A program made the position numbers and the translations under genes. From an uncultured Pelagibacteraceae bacterium (GTDB taxonomy: Bacteria; Pseudomonadota; Alphaproteobacteria; Pelagibacterales; Pelagibacteraceae): 64,000 nt of DNA. The notes under the pieces were generated by a model. The model had not been told where the DNA came from, ran no database searches, and saw only the letters and a list, made by a program, of their open reading frames with translations. The stretch covers positions 151,638 to 215,637 of the forward strand of contig CACJDW010000002.1 of assembly GCA_902592275.1 (NCBI GenBank). The letters are read 5' to 3'. Numbering within the stretch: position 1 is the first letter of the stretch; each line of letters opens with the position of its first letter. Shown one piece after another: positions 24,174 through 33,570 of the stretch.

Positions 24174-25468
24174 TTATTTTGTTGTTGATAATTTGGTTCT
24201 TCAATCGGTTTTGTATCAGGATCTAATTCTAAACCGGCTGGTGTTATAGTAGCTGGTACCGGAGTAAAGGTTGAGTCTGGATTTTCAACAGTATCTCTGA
24301 CTCTCATTCTATATAAACCAAAACTTCCAATAATTGCATGGGTAATAATTAAAAAAATAAATAAACCATTTAAACCAAACCATTCCATAAATATAGAACA
24401 CAAAATAGGACCACTAATTGCACCTACACCAAAGATCAACTGCAAACCACCTCCAGCTGCCACGAATTTTGATTTAGGAACGAAGTCATTTGTATGAGCA
24501 AGGTTTAGTGAAAACAAAGGAAGACATAAACTTGAATACAATCCTACAGCAATAAAAAATATAATTTTTCTAAAAGCAAACTCGTCCATGTAATAAATAT
24601 TTTGAATAGGATCATTTGAAGTTAGAATTGAAACAAAAGCTAAAAAGGAACTTCCAAAAGTTGTAATTACGATTACCTTTCTTCTGTCAAATGTATCTGA
24701 AAAATAACCTATTGGCCCTTGACCAATCACTCCTGCAATTGTTGCAATAAATAAAAGTATCGATGTTTCAACCAATGTAAATTTTGCAAGTGTTGCATAA
24801 ACAGATATTAAAGAAAAGAATGCTGCATGAATTATACCAGTAAAGAATGAACTCAATGAACCTAGTGGTGAAATCTTATATAATTCTTTAATACTTATTG
24901 TTTCTATTTTTTTAAATTTAGGTGCTGGTCTTTTTGTTAACAAAATAGGAACAAGCGCAATAGAAAGTAAAATAGAAACTAAAATAAATGGTTCATAATC
25001 ATCTGGTTTACTGACATTAAGCAACAACATACCTACAGCTAATCCAAAATAGATTACCATCATATAAGCAGATAATAGTTGTCCTCTATTTTTATTAGTT
25101 GCTCTATCGTTTAACCAGCTTTCTGTAACCACATAACAACTAACTAAACTTATACCTGTTATGAACCTGCTAATTGTCCACATGAAGGGATTTACATAAA
25201 CAACAGCAACTAAAGCACTTAAAGATGCAAGCGAAGCGAATGCAGCAAATACTCTTATGTGACCAACTTTTGAAACAAAATTAGGAGTAGTTCTCGAGCC
25301 CACAAAGTAACCAACATAATATCCAGACATAAAGATACCAGTTGTAAAAACACTGAAATCTTCAAGCACTGATCGAATACCCATAATTTGCATTTGCAAA
25401 CCATGAGCAATCATCATTACCCCTATCCCTATAAATAGAGCCCAAGACTTTTTTACTTCTTTTTGCAT
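24170..25468 (-). CDS. Major facilitator superfamily transporter
   Basis: 432 residues with twelve predicted membrane spans. The loop between spans 8 and 9 reads YFSDTFDRRKVI, a match to the MFS A-like motif, and the N-terminal half has ESWLNDRATNKNRGQ, typical of YcaD-like proton-linked transporters. The C-terminus is a long polar tail rich in T, P and E. It closes the minus-strand run gshA-gshB-EamA-MFS; whether that is one operon is uncertain (30-bp gap). Substrate not readable. Confidence 0.82.
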   Translation of the reverse strand: MQKEVKKSWALFIGIGVMMIAHGLQMQIMGIRSVLEDFSVFTTGIFMSGYYVGYFVGSRTTPNFVSKVGHIRVFAAFASLASLSALVAVVYVNPFMWTISRFITGISLVSCYVVTESWLNDRATNKNRGQLLSAYMMVIYFGLAVGMLLLNVSKPDDYEPFILVSILLSIALVPILLTKRPAPKFKKIETISIKELYKISPLGSLSSFFTGIIHAAFFSLISVYATLAKFTLVETSILLFIATIAGVIGQGPIGYFSDTFDRRKVIVITTFGSSFLAFVSILTSNDPIQNIYYMDEFAFRKIIFFIAVGLYSSLCLPLFSLNLAHTNDFVPKSKFVAAGGGLQLIFGVGAISGPILCSIFMEWFGLNGLFIFLIITHAIIGSFGLYRMRVRDTVENPDSTFTPVPATITPAGLELDPDTKPIEEPNYQQQNN

Positions 25469-25498
25469 TTGTAATTTCTAAGTTTAAATAATTGCTGG

Positions 25499-26374
25499 CT
25501 AAGTAGTTTTGGTTTGTGTTTTTTTTATGGCCAGTAAAGAATGAATTGCTATCGTAATAATGATAACGATACCTCCATAGATAGTCTCGTTAGATGGTTG
25601 TTCTTTAATAACCATCCAAACCCATATTGGTCCAAGGATAGTTTCTAGTAGGAAAAATAGATTAACTTCAGCTGCAGTTATAAACCTTGGTGCTATGGTG
25701 ACTAAAACAAATGGAATAGCTACACACATCACACACATTAAGGGTATATAAAAAAGATCATTTCCAACTAATGTAAAGTCTTTAACAAAGAAAAAGGCAA
25801 AAATTGCTACACACGATTTTCCAATTACAGCAGCAGGAACTAAATCAATAGTTTTAGCATATCTCGCAATGTTAGCATTACAAGCTAATCCAAAAGAAGT
25901 GATTAAACCAAACATATCTCCATAAAAATTGCCAAGACTTAAAGAGTCGTAAAAAATATAAACACAAGCAATAAAGGTAATTATTATAGCGACCCAAGTT
26001 TTATTATCTGGTTTTTCTTTTAAGAAAATAGCTCCTAAGATTGCTGATAGCATTGGCGCAAGAGCTACCATTAATAAAGTATTTGCTACATTAGTGTTTT
26101 GGATTGAGATAATAAAAGTAATATTACAAATAGAAAAACTAATTACATAAAAAATACCTGGGTAACCAATTTTAAACAAAGCTTTTAAGAAATTATTTTT
26201 ATAAAATAAAAGAAGACCAACTAAAACTACTAAAAATGGTATTGCCCCTCGGTAAAAAAGCATTCCCCAAGTATCAATATTTGATAATCTAATTAGTAAA
26301 GAATCTGGAGTTATAAACATAACTCCTATAAAAGCCATCAGTGAACCTTTTTGCTGATTGGTTAAATTGTTCAC
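25499..26374 (-). CDS. EamA/DMT-superfamily permease
   Basis: 291 residues and about ten membrane spans in two EamA repeats. Its start codon overlaps the stop of gshB by 4 bases, so translation is coupled to glutathione synthesis. This suggests export of glutathione-related thiols or amino acids, but only by context. It is similar in build to the permease at 2498 (both contain the F.ITAAE or IPAAELTLL type helix before span 9). Confidence 0.83.
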   Translation of the reverse strand: MNNLTNQQKGSLMAFIGVMFITPDSLLIRLSNIDTWGMLFYRGAIPFLVVLVGLLLFYKNNFLKALFKIGYPGIFYVISFSICNITFIISIQNTNVANTLLMVALAPMLSAILGAIFLKEKPDNKTWVAIIITFIACVYIFYDSLSLGNFYGDMFGLITSFGLACNANIARYAKTIDLVPAAVIGKSCVAIFAFFFVKDFTLVGNDLFYIPLMCVMCVAIPFVLVTIAPRFITAAEVNLFFLLETILGPIWVWMVIKEQPSNETIYGGIVIIITIAIHSLLAIKKTQTKTT

Positions 26375-27297
26375 GCTTTAAGCTCTTTCCAAAAAGTTTT
26401 AGCTAAATTTTTTCCTGATAGATCATAAAGTGTTTTAAGTCCAGTTGGAGATGTAACATTTATATCTCCATTGAGTTTTTGATCGATAAAATCAATTCCT
26501 GCAAAATAAATATTTTCTTTTTTTAAATCTTTTGCAATTAGTTTTGAAATTTTAATTTCTTTTCTTGTTAATTTTATATTGGTTGGTTTTGCTCCTTTAC
26601 TCATATTACTTAAAATTGAACCCTTCTTTGGAACCCTTGAAATTGCACCACATACTTTCCCATTAATAATAAAAACCCTTTTGTCTCCTTTACTTATTTT
26701 AGGAAGAAATTTTTGGCACATGATATGATCATGTTTTTTTATAAATTTATTTACTAATTTTGAATTAAATCTAGTTATTAAATGAATATCATTTCCACTG
26801 AAACTATGGATGGGTTTTAAAATGACTTTTTTGTTCTTTTTAAAAAATTTTTTTATTTCATCCATATTTTGAGTAAAAATAGTAGCTGGCATGTATTTTT
26901 GATATTTAGATGAATATAATTTTTCAGAAATATTCCTTACAGAAGTAGGGTTATTAATTATTTTAACTTTAGTCTTAATTGTATCCAAAATGTATGTTGT
27001 TGAAATATACTCAAGATTAAATGGTGGATCTTGACGAATAAGAATAAATTTACATTTTGTTAAGTCTAGATTTTGTTTTTTTGTGATTTTGTAGAATTTT
27101 TTATTACTGTAATTAAATTTAATAAAAAAACCTTTAGCTGTAACTTTCGAATTAACAACCGATAAGTCTTTTGGATCGTAATAGAAAATTTTATATTTTT
27201 TGTTTTGAATTTCGTTTGCTAAAAAAACACTTGTATCTGTTAAAGGATTTAGTTTTGAAGGATGGTTTCCTTGAACAGCAACAATTTTACTTATCAT
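26371..27297 (-). CDS. gshB: Glutathione synthase
   Basis: Joins gamma-glutamylcysteine and glycine with ATP. The ATP-grasp protein has 308 residues: an N-terminal domain beginning IVAVQGNHPSKLNPLTDTS, FILIRQDPPFNLEYI (about 80-94), IIKPxxSFSGNDI-like KPIHSFSGNDI, GDKRVFIINGKV, and FAGIDFI followed by INVTSPTGL near the end. These are GshB landmarks. It overlaps gshA by 11 bases, so both steps of glutathione synthesis are made together. It needs glycine, which SAR11 cells are known to find limiting. Confidence 0.9.
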   Translation of the reverse strand: MISKIVAVQGNHPSKLNPLTDTSVFLANEIQNKKYKIFYYDPKDLSVVNSKVTAKGFFIKFNYSNKKFYKITKKQNLDLTKCKFILIRQDPPFNLEYISTTYILDTIKTKVKIINNPTSVRNISEKLYSSKYQKYMPATIFTQNMDEIKKFFKKNKKVILKPIHSFSGNDIHLITRFNSKLVNKFIKKHDHIMCQKFLPKISKGDKRVFIINGKVCGAISRVPKKGSILSNMSKGAKPTNIKLTRKEIKISKLIAKDLKKENIYFAGIDFIDQKLNGDINVTSPTGLKTLYDLSGKNLAKTFWKELKA

Positions 27298-28582
27298 ACA
27301 ATTCGTCTAAATTTTCGTTTTTTGAAAATTTACTAATCATATGATCTGCGTTTGTTGTCTTATTATCAATTACTTTTTGTAGATGGTTTAGGAATACAGT
27401 CTCGTTATTACCTTTTTTACTTAAAACATCTCTATTCTCTAAACCTTTTCTTGAAAGATCTAAAAGTGTAGATGACCAATAAAGAAGATCTTTACCCATT
27501 AATTGAGTATTAAATCCCTTTTGTGGCGCCTCTAGATAAGCGTTAATTATTTTATCGTTGTCCCATGTTGAAATTAATTCATGAACTTCGTCTAAATTTC
27601 CATAAAGCATACCTATATTGAAAGCTGGTCCTGCACATAAACAATCCCAACCACAGGTATCCATTGATCTTAATTCAATATATTTCTTAACTCTGTTTTC
27701 AGTAAATATTGTGCTTAAGTGCGTTGTTAAGTCTGCTTCAGCTGGAAGTCTATTTCCAATTTCTTGGATTTTTCCTTCCATAAAATCTTTAAAAATATAT
27801 TTCCTTCCTGAAATATACTGATCTTTATGTTGTATGAATAATATAGGAAAATTAATTACAAAATCTGCATATTTTTCAAAATTCATATTTTCAAAATATA
27901 ATTTAGGTAATCCACCTCTAGAAGTACTTTGCCATACTTTAGATCTATAAGATAAATAGTTGCTATTTTTTTTCTCCACAATTGAGGAATTCGCAAACAA
28001 AGCAATAGCAATAGGCACAATAGAATTTGCTACTCTGAACTTTTTAATAAAATCTTCTTCCGAACTATAATCTATATTTAGTTGTGTACCACATGTTCGA
28101 TACATCATGTCCAAACTAAGTTCGCCACCCAGAGGCATATCCTTAGTCATCAATTCATATCGTTGTTTAGGATTGTTTGGGATTTCACTTAATTTAGATA
28201 TTGGATCGAACCCTGCACTAACAATTTTAATATCTAATTTTTTTGTAACTTGTTTTAATTCAAACAAATAGTCTTGTGACTCTGCACAAGCTTCGTGCAT
28301 ATGGTTTAATTGATCTCCTGATAATTCTATCTGATTGCCTGGTTCAAGCGTTATATTTTTACCACCTTTATTAAGCGCAATAATATTTTCTTTTTCAAAA
28401 ACTGGATTCCAGCCAAATTCAAGCAGGGCTGTAAACATTTCTTTTATTTTTGAATAATCAATTCTTTTATCGTCCGAATTATTAAATAAAAACTTTTCAT
28501 GCTCTATCCCAATTTTGAAATTTTTAGGTTCCTTAATACCTGATTTAAAATAGTTTATAATTTTTTCTTTTGAATCAATCAT
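27287..28582 (-). CDS. gshA: Glutamate-cysteine ligase, plant/alphaproteobacterial type
   Basis: Makes gamma-glutamylcysteine, the first step of glutathione synthesis. At 431 residues it belongs to the plant-type class, with IGIEHEKFLF (21-30), LEPGNQIELSG (about 78-88), SLDMMYRTCGTQLNIDYSSE (about 155-174) and RSMDTCGWD. These are characteristic of the alphaproteobacterial enzyme and unlike enterobacterial GshA. It is first in the gshA-gshB-permease unit. Confidence 0.92.
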   Translation of the reverse strand: MIDSKEKIINYFKSGIKEPKNFKIGIEHEKFLFNNSDDKRIDYSKIKEMFTALLEFGWNPVFEKENIIALNKGGKNITLEPGNQIELSGDQLNHMHEACAESQDYLFELKQVTKKLDIKIVSAGFDPISKLSEIPNNPKQRYELMTKDMPLGGELSLDMMYRTCGTQLNIDYSSEEDFIKKFRVANSIVPIAIALFANSSIVEKKNSNYLSYRSKVWQSTSRGGLPKLYFENMNFEKYADFVINFPILFIQHKDQYISGRKYIFKDFMEGKIQEIGNRLPAEADLTTHLSTIFTENRVKKYIELRSMDTCGWDCLCAGPAFNIGMLYGNLDEVHELISTWDNDKIINAYLEAPQKGFNTQLMGKDLLYWSSTLLDLSRKGLENRDVLSKKGNNETVFLNHLQKVIDNKTTNADHMISKFSKNENLDELYDK

Positions 28583-28611
28583 GCGCTGTAAGTAGTGATT
28601 TATACCTAAAT

Positions 28612-29169
28612 TTAAAGATAATAATAAGGCTCTTTTGCGAATATTTTTTTAACTAATGGCTTAAAATCATCTAAAGTCATACTTTTGTAATCAGGGTCAA
28701 AAGAGCATTGGTCATATTTTTCACAAAAATCTATGGTGTCTTGATAATACTTGTGGTCTTTAAATTTATCTCTTGCATTTCTATCACCACCTAAATGATG
28801 AGCACTGTAGTAAGTTTGAAAAAGACCATGATGAAGAACAATCCAATAAGTTCTTTCTGAAACATAAGGTCTTAGTATAGATGCAGCATATTGAGAATGA
28901 TTCATTGGCGCTAGATCATCTCCAATATCATGTAGTAAAGTTGCAACAACCATTTCATCACTTTCTTTATTTTTAAAAGCTCTTGTTGCTGCTTGTAAGG
29001 AGTGTTCTAGTCTAGTGATTTTATAACCTTCTAAGGTAGTAGTTTGTTTTGATAAATAATTTAAAACTCTCTCAGCTGTTTGTCTTTCAAAGTTTTTCTC
29101 AAATTTTTCAAGAAGCTCATAATCTTCCTTAGTTCCATTTTTCATTTCAGTAAAATTTACTGTTTTCAT
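28612..29169 (-). CDS. HD-domain protein resembling PhnZ-type diiron oxygenases
   Basis: 185 residues. The metal ligand pattern is H56 in RLEHSLQAAT, H80-D81 in TLLHDIGD, H91 in MNHSQYAA, H113/H114 in VLHHGLFQ and D153 in YDQCSFD. The wording LEHSLQ, APMNH, LRPYVSE and HHGLFQ.YY matches PhnZ-like mixed-valent diiron oxygenases, which cleave C-P bonds of hydroxylated phosphonates, better than HD phosphohydrolases. The comparison is from memory. No phosphonate transporter is present, and neighbours are purF and gshA. A PhyH dioxygenase, the natural partner type, lies 6 kb away. Confidence 0.75.
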   Translation of the reverse strand: MKTVNFTEMKNGTKEDYELLEKFEKNFERQTAERVLNYLSKQTTTLEGYKITRLEHSLQAATRAFKNKESDEMVVATLLHDIGDDLAPMNHSQYAASILRPYVSERTYWIVLHHGLFQTYYSAHHLGGDRNARDKFKDHKYYQDTIDFCEKYDQCSFDPDYKSMTLDDFKPLVKKIFAKEPYYYL

Positions 29170-29172
29170 AAT

Positions 29173-30654
29173 TTAATTGTTTGATCCTGTGCTTAGTAAA
29201 GATAATTGAGTTATTTTATTATCTCCTAATTCATCCACTAATTTAACGGGATATTCACCCGTGAAATAATGATCTGTTAATTGAGGATATGTTTCGTTTC
29301 TTTTTTCAAAACCAATTGCTTTATACAATCCTTCAATTGATAAAAATCTCAAAGTTTTAGCTCCAATATATTCACAAATTTCATCATTTGTTTTATTTGC
29401 TGCTAATAATTCTTTTTTTGTAGGTGTATCTACACCATAGAAATCTGGATATCTTATTTCAGGACATGCAATTTTAACATGAACTTCTTTTGCACCAGCA
29501 TCATAAAGCATTTTAACAATTTTATAAGATGTGGTTCCTCGAACAAGAGAGTCATCAATTAGAATAATTTTTTTATCTTTAATTGTTGTTTGATTAGCAT
29601 TTAATTTTAGTTTAACACCCAAGCTTCTAATTTTTTGGCTTGGTTCAATGAAAGTTCTTCCAACATAATGGTTTCGAATTAATCCATGCTCAAAATTCAT
29701 TTTTAATTCTTGAGAAAAACCCATAGCTGCGGCATTTCCTGAGTCTGGAACCGGAACCACTATATCAGCATCAGTGTCATTTTCTTTTGCAAGTTCTCTA
29801 CCGATATTTTTTCTATGTTCGTATGCTGTTTTTCCTCCTATTAAACTGTCTGGTCTTGAAAAATAAATATATTCAAATACACAAGGCCTAACTTTTTTAG
29901 CAGGGAAGGGTTTAATACTTATAAGTTCATTATTTTCAATTAAAACTATTTCACCATTTTCAACTTCTCTTAAAAATTTTGCACCAATTATATCAAATGC
30001 ACAAGTTTCAGACGCTAAGACATAACTATTTCCAAGTTTACCGATTACTAGTGGTCTAATTCCATAAGGATCTCTAACCCCAATTAGTGAGTTTTGAGTT
30101 AACATCACTAATGCATACCCACCTTGGATTTGAAAAATTGCATCAATTACTTTGTCAATTGTTTTTGGTCTTTTTGATTTAGCAATTAATTGAACAATCG
30201 TTTCAGTATCTGAAGTAGTGTAAAATATAGCTCCATCTTCAACTAGTTTATTTCTCAAAGCAATTGAATTAGTAAGATTTCCATTATGTGCAACTCCAAT
30301 ACCACCTGCATTAGTATCAGCAAAAAAAGGCTGTATATTTCTTAATATATTGTTTCCAGTTGTGCTGTATCTGTTATGGCCAATTGCATAATTTCCCTTA
30401 AGATTATTTAACACTTTTTCTTTGTTGAAATTATCACCAACTAAACCAAATCTTTTTTCAGAATAATATTTTTCACCATCAAAAGTAACTATACCACAGC
30501 CTTCCTGACCCCTGTGTTGTAGAGCATGAAGGCCAAGTGCAGTTAGAGCTGAAGCATCCTTTGAGTTGCTAATGCCAAAAACCCCGCATTCTTCCTTCAA
30601 TCTTGGATTATAGTTCTTTAATTTTTTCTTTAGAATCTTGATATGTTTTTTCAT
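29173..30654 (-). CDS. purF: Amidophosphoribosyltransferase
   Basis: First committed step of purine synthesis: PRPP plus glutamine gives phosphoribosylamine. The glutaminase nucleophile is C23 in EECGVFG, preceded by a short leader that is removed in the family. LHALQHRGQEG and HNRYSTTG are N-terminal glutaminase motifs, and IILIDDSLVRGTT is the PRPP-binding loop near residue 365. Length 493 is normal. It starts inside the end of the cvpA-like gene (47-base overlap); cvpA-purF linkage is widespread in bacteria. Confidence 0.96.
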   Translation of the reverse strand: MKKHIKILKKKLKNYNPRLKEECGVFGISNSKDASALTALGLHALQHRGQEGCGIVTFDGEKYYSEKRFGLVGDNFNKEKVLNNLKGNYAIGHNRYSTTGNNILRNIQPFFADTNAGGIGVAHNGNLTNSIALRNKLVEDGAIFYTTSDTETIVQLIAKSKRPKTIDKVIDAIFQIQGGYALVMLTQNSLIGVRDPYGIRPLVIGKLGNSYVLASETCAFDIIGAKFLREVENGEIVLIENNELISIKPFPAKKVRPCVFEYIYFSRPDSLIGGKTAYEHRKNIGRELAKENDTDADIVVPVPDSGNAAAMGFSQELKMNFEHGLIRNHYVGRTFIEPSQKIRSLGVKLKLNANQTTIKDKKIILIDDSLVRGTTSYKIVKMLYDAGAKEVHVKIACPEIRYPDFYGVDTPTKKELLAANKTNDEICEYIGAKTLRFLSIEGLYKAIGFEKRNETYPQLTDHYFTGEYPVKLVDELGDNKITQLSLLSTGSNN

Positions 30655-31153
30655 TAGGAAATTCTTTTATCAGATAACTACTACCTTTTTCTAAATATGG
30701 AAAGACGTATGATTTGTCAAAATTTATTGGCCATTTATCATAATTATAAACGATATGAACACCCGAAAAGATACAAACAGAAATAATGTAGGCTCTTATA
30801 AACCCAAAAAAGAATCCAAAAGTCTTATCTAAGCCACCGATTCCTGTATATCTGACCGCTTTACTGATTCCTTTATTAATTAATAAAACTAAAAAGATTA
30901 CAACTATAAATATTATTATTCCCAAACCAACATCGAGCACATATTCATTATCAATTATGTTTTTTACATATGGCTTAATTCTTGGAAATAGAATTAATGT
31001 AATTATGTATGCTAGCAACCATTTAGCCATTGAAAGGATACTTAAAATGAAGCCCTTTTTATAACAATTAATTAAAGAAAGGATTGTTAAAATTAAATAA
31101 ATTAAATCAATAATTGATATTGGTTTATAAAAATCTTTTATGATTTCTAACAT
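30608..31153 (-). CDS. cvpA: CvpA-family membrane protein
   Basis: A 181-residue inner-membrane protein with four predicted spans and the family-type phrases DLIYLILTILSL, CYKKGFILSI and GLDKTFGFFFGFIRA. CvpA was named for colicin V production but its role is tied to envelope homeostasis. The purF gene starts within its last 16 codons, the common arrangement. The start codon shares one base with the stop of the RND transporter gene upstream. Confidence 0.85.
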   Translation of the reverse strand: MLEIIKDFYKPISIIDLIYLILTILSLINCYKKGFILSILSMAKWLLAYIITLILFPRIKPYVKNIIDNEYVLDVGLGIIIFIVVIFLVLLINKGISKAVRYTGIGGLDKTFGFFFGFIRAYIISVCIFSGVHIVYNYDKWPINFDKSYVFPYLEKGSSYLIKEFPNEKTYQDSKEKIKEL

Positions 31154-33549
31154 TAAGATGATTTGCTAAAAGGTTTAATAATTAAAATTAATGCAGGAAG
31201 TAGTGTTAATACTGATATCATAGCCAATAGCATAGCTAGGCCAGTAAACACACCAAAATAAATTGTTGGGATAAACTTTGATAATACCAAAATTGAAAAT
31301 CCAAAAACAATCGTAATTGAAGTGTTTAATATAGCAACCCCAACAGTTGAATGACAAGTTTTTAATGTTTTATTATAATCTTTTATTTTATTAAACTCTT
31401 CTTTAAATCTGTAAATATAGTGAATGCTGTTATCTACAGCAATTCCTATTGTAATTGCTGCAATAGTTATAGTCATCATATCTAAAGGTATTCCTAACAA
31501 TCCAATTATTCCCAGTATAAAAAAAGCAGCAATAAAATTTGGAACAACGCCAATTAATGAAAGTTTAATGTTTCTAAATAAGATTATGAACATTGAAAAT
31601 ATTCCAATCATCACCAATCCTAATGTTAATATTTGAGATTTAAACAAACTTTGTAATAAATTATTAAATAATATTAATACACCTGCTAATTTATAATCTT
31701 TTTCTTCTAAACCAAATTTATCTTTTAGATCAAAATTAATTTTGTTAATTAAATCATTTCTTCTTAAATCTTTCTGGGAGTCTATAATTCTTAAACTAAT
31801 TCTAGCCTCATTATCTTTAATTGAAAGATAGGGATCAATGATTTCAGTTTTAATGCTCTCAGGAATTTTAGAGTAAAGTACTCCCATTTCTAAAGTGCCT
31901 AAAGGCTTATTATTATTTAATTGAGTAGCTACTTCTATAATTGATGAAAAAGATAGAACTTTACCAATTTCTGGTAAGCTATCTAAGTAATTATGAACAG
32001 ATGCAATCAGATCAATTTTATCTTTGGTAAACCAATATTTTTCATCATTAGTATCTTCTTCATCACCCCAATCGTCAAACTCTTCATCTTCTTCAGATTT
32101 TTTTACCTTCTTTTTCTCAGGAAATTTTATAATAACTTCTAAAGGAGTGGTTCCACCTAGCTCCTCATCTATAAGCTTCATACCTTTGTAAATTTCAGTA
32201 TTCTTATCAAAGTAATTTATAAAACTATTTTCAACTTCAAGCTTACTTATTCCAATAATACTGAATATTATAACTATTCCAGTTACTAAGAAGATAGAGT
32301 TTTTATTATTTATAGAAACTAAACTAAGTAAATTCGTGATTTTAGATTTCTGTTCTTTTTTAACTGAAATATTATTTGTGGGTGCAAAGTTTAAAAGGGT
32401 AGGCAGTAAAGTAAAAGTAATGATAAATGATGTAATTAACCCAAAAGTCATCATCCAGCCAAAATCAATAATAGGTTTTATTTCACTAAAAATTAAAGAT
32501 AAGAAAGCGAAAATTGTCGTTAGAACAGTATAAAGAATCGGCCAAAACATTTTTGAAGTTGTTAAGGAAATAATTTCAAAATTATTTTTTGATGGAAAAT
32601 CTTTTTTAAGCTGAAGAAATCTTGTGCTCATATGAATATTCATTGCCATTGTTAGAATTAACATCAGTGCAATAAAATTTGATGAGATGACTGTAACTTT
32701 CCATCCTAGCAGTCCAAGTAATCCCATCATTATTATCACAGAAAAAAGACAACTACTTATAGGAACCACAATCCAAAGAGGGTTTCTAAAAACAAACCAT
32801 AAAGTAGCAATTATAAATAATAGAACTCCCAAACCAAAAACAATTATATCGCTTTTGATAAAAGTCATCATATCATCAGCAATCATTGGTATTCCTCCTA
32901 GATAAATCTTTCCAACATCATAATAACTCTGAATAACCTGTCTAATTTCTAAAATATTCTGGTGGTTTTGTTTTTTGATTTGATCTTTAATTAGTTCAAC
33001 TTCTTGTTTTGATTTATTTTCTATATCTTTTAATTTTTGAGACTGTTTAATGTTAACGATAATTCCACTAGTTTTACCATTTTCGCTGATGACAAAATTT
33101 CGAAAAACAGGACTATTTAAAATTTCTTTAAAACCTCGATCTCTATCAACATCTTCATCTTTTAATGTTTTAAAGTTTTCTAGTCTTTCTTGAAGGGGTG
33201 CTTCTGAATTATTCAAAAGTGGAATATCTAATAATGTGATCACGCTATGGACCCAATTGAGGCTCTGAATTTTATATTTTAAACTTAATAAATTATTAAT
33301 TGACGAGTCAGTTACCATCCCTTCATTTGGTGTGTAAGTAAGAATTAAAAATTCCTTAGATCCATATCTTTCAGAGACTTCTTTCAAATATGCTAAATCT
33401 GGGTCTCCCTCTATTAATAAGGTTTCTGATGAAGCATCTAGCCTAAAATTTTTTGAATAGTATCCAAAACTTAAAATAGCAATAATTAACAACACAAATA
33501 TTGCTTTGGGATTTTTAAGGATAATGTTTTGATAAATATGAGCTATCAT
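31153..33549 (-). CDS. MMPL/RND-superfamily exporter
   Basis: 798 residues. It has two halves, each with one span, a large periplasmic loop and five further spans, as in MMPL and HpnN-type exporters. ISSNFIALMLILTMAMNIH and TIAAITIGIAVDNSIHYIYRF are the paired fourth-span motifs with the conserved acidic residue in the second. A strongly acidic insert (EEDEEFDDWGDEED region, about residues 485-505) interrupts the second loop. Family members export lipids or lipid-linked compounds. No adaptor or outer-membrane partner gene is next to it. Confidence 0.82.
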   Translation of the reverse strand: MIAHIYQNIILKNPKAIFVLLIIAILSFGYYSKNFRLDASSETLLIEGDPDLAYLKEVSERYGSKEFLILTYTPNEGMVTDSSINNLLSLKYKIQSLNWVHSVITLLDIPLLNNSEAPLQERLENFKTLKDEDVDRDRGFKEILNSPVFRNFVISENGKTSGIIVNIKQSQKLKDIENKSKQEVELIKDQIKKQNHQNILEIRQVIQSYYDVGKIYLGGIPMIADDMMTFIKSDIIVFGLGVLLFIIATLWFVFRNPLWIVVPISSCLFSVIIMMGLLGLLGWKVTVISSNFIALMLILTMAMNIHMSTRFLQLKKDFPSKNNFEIISLTTSKMFWPILYTVLTTIFAFLSLIFSEIKPIIDFGWMMTFGLITSFIITFTLLPTLLNFAPTNNISVKKEQKSKITNLLSLVSINNKNSIFLVTGIVIIFSIIGISKLEVENSFINYFDKNTEIYKGMKLIDEELGGTTPLEVIIKFPEKKKVKKSEEDEEFDDWGDEEDTNDEKYWFTKDKIDLIASVHNYLDSLPEIGKVLSFSSIIEVATQLNNNKPLGTLEMGVLYSKIPESIKTEIIDPYLSIKDNEARISLRIIDSQKDLRRNDLINKINFDLKDKFGLEEKDYKLAGVLILFNNLLQSLFKSQILTLGLVMIGIFSMFIILFRNIKLSLIGVVPNFIAAFFILGIIGLLGIPLDMMTITIAAITIGIAVDNSIHYIYRFKEEFNKIKDYNKTLKTCHSTVGVAILNTSITIVFGFSILVLSKFIPTIYFGVFTGLAMLLAMISVLTLLPALILIIKPFSKSS

Positions 33550-33570
33550 TCAAGCTCTTTATATTGGAAT

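Noticed and set aside
31175..32905. Several short frames across the RND exporter gene
   Set aside because: All lie inside an intact 798-codon gene and have no start signals.
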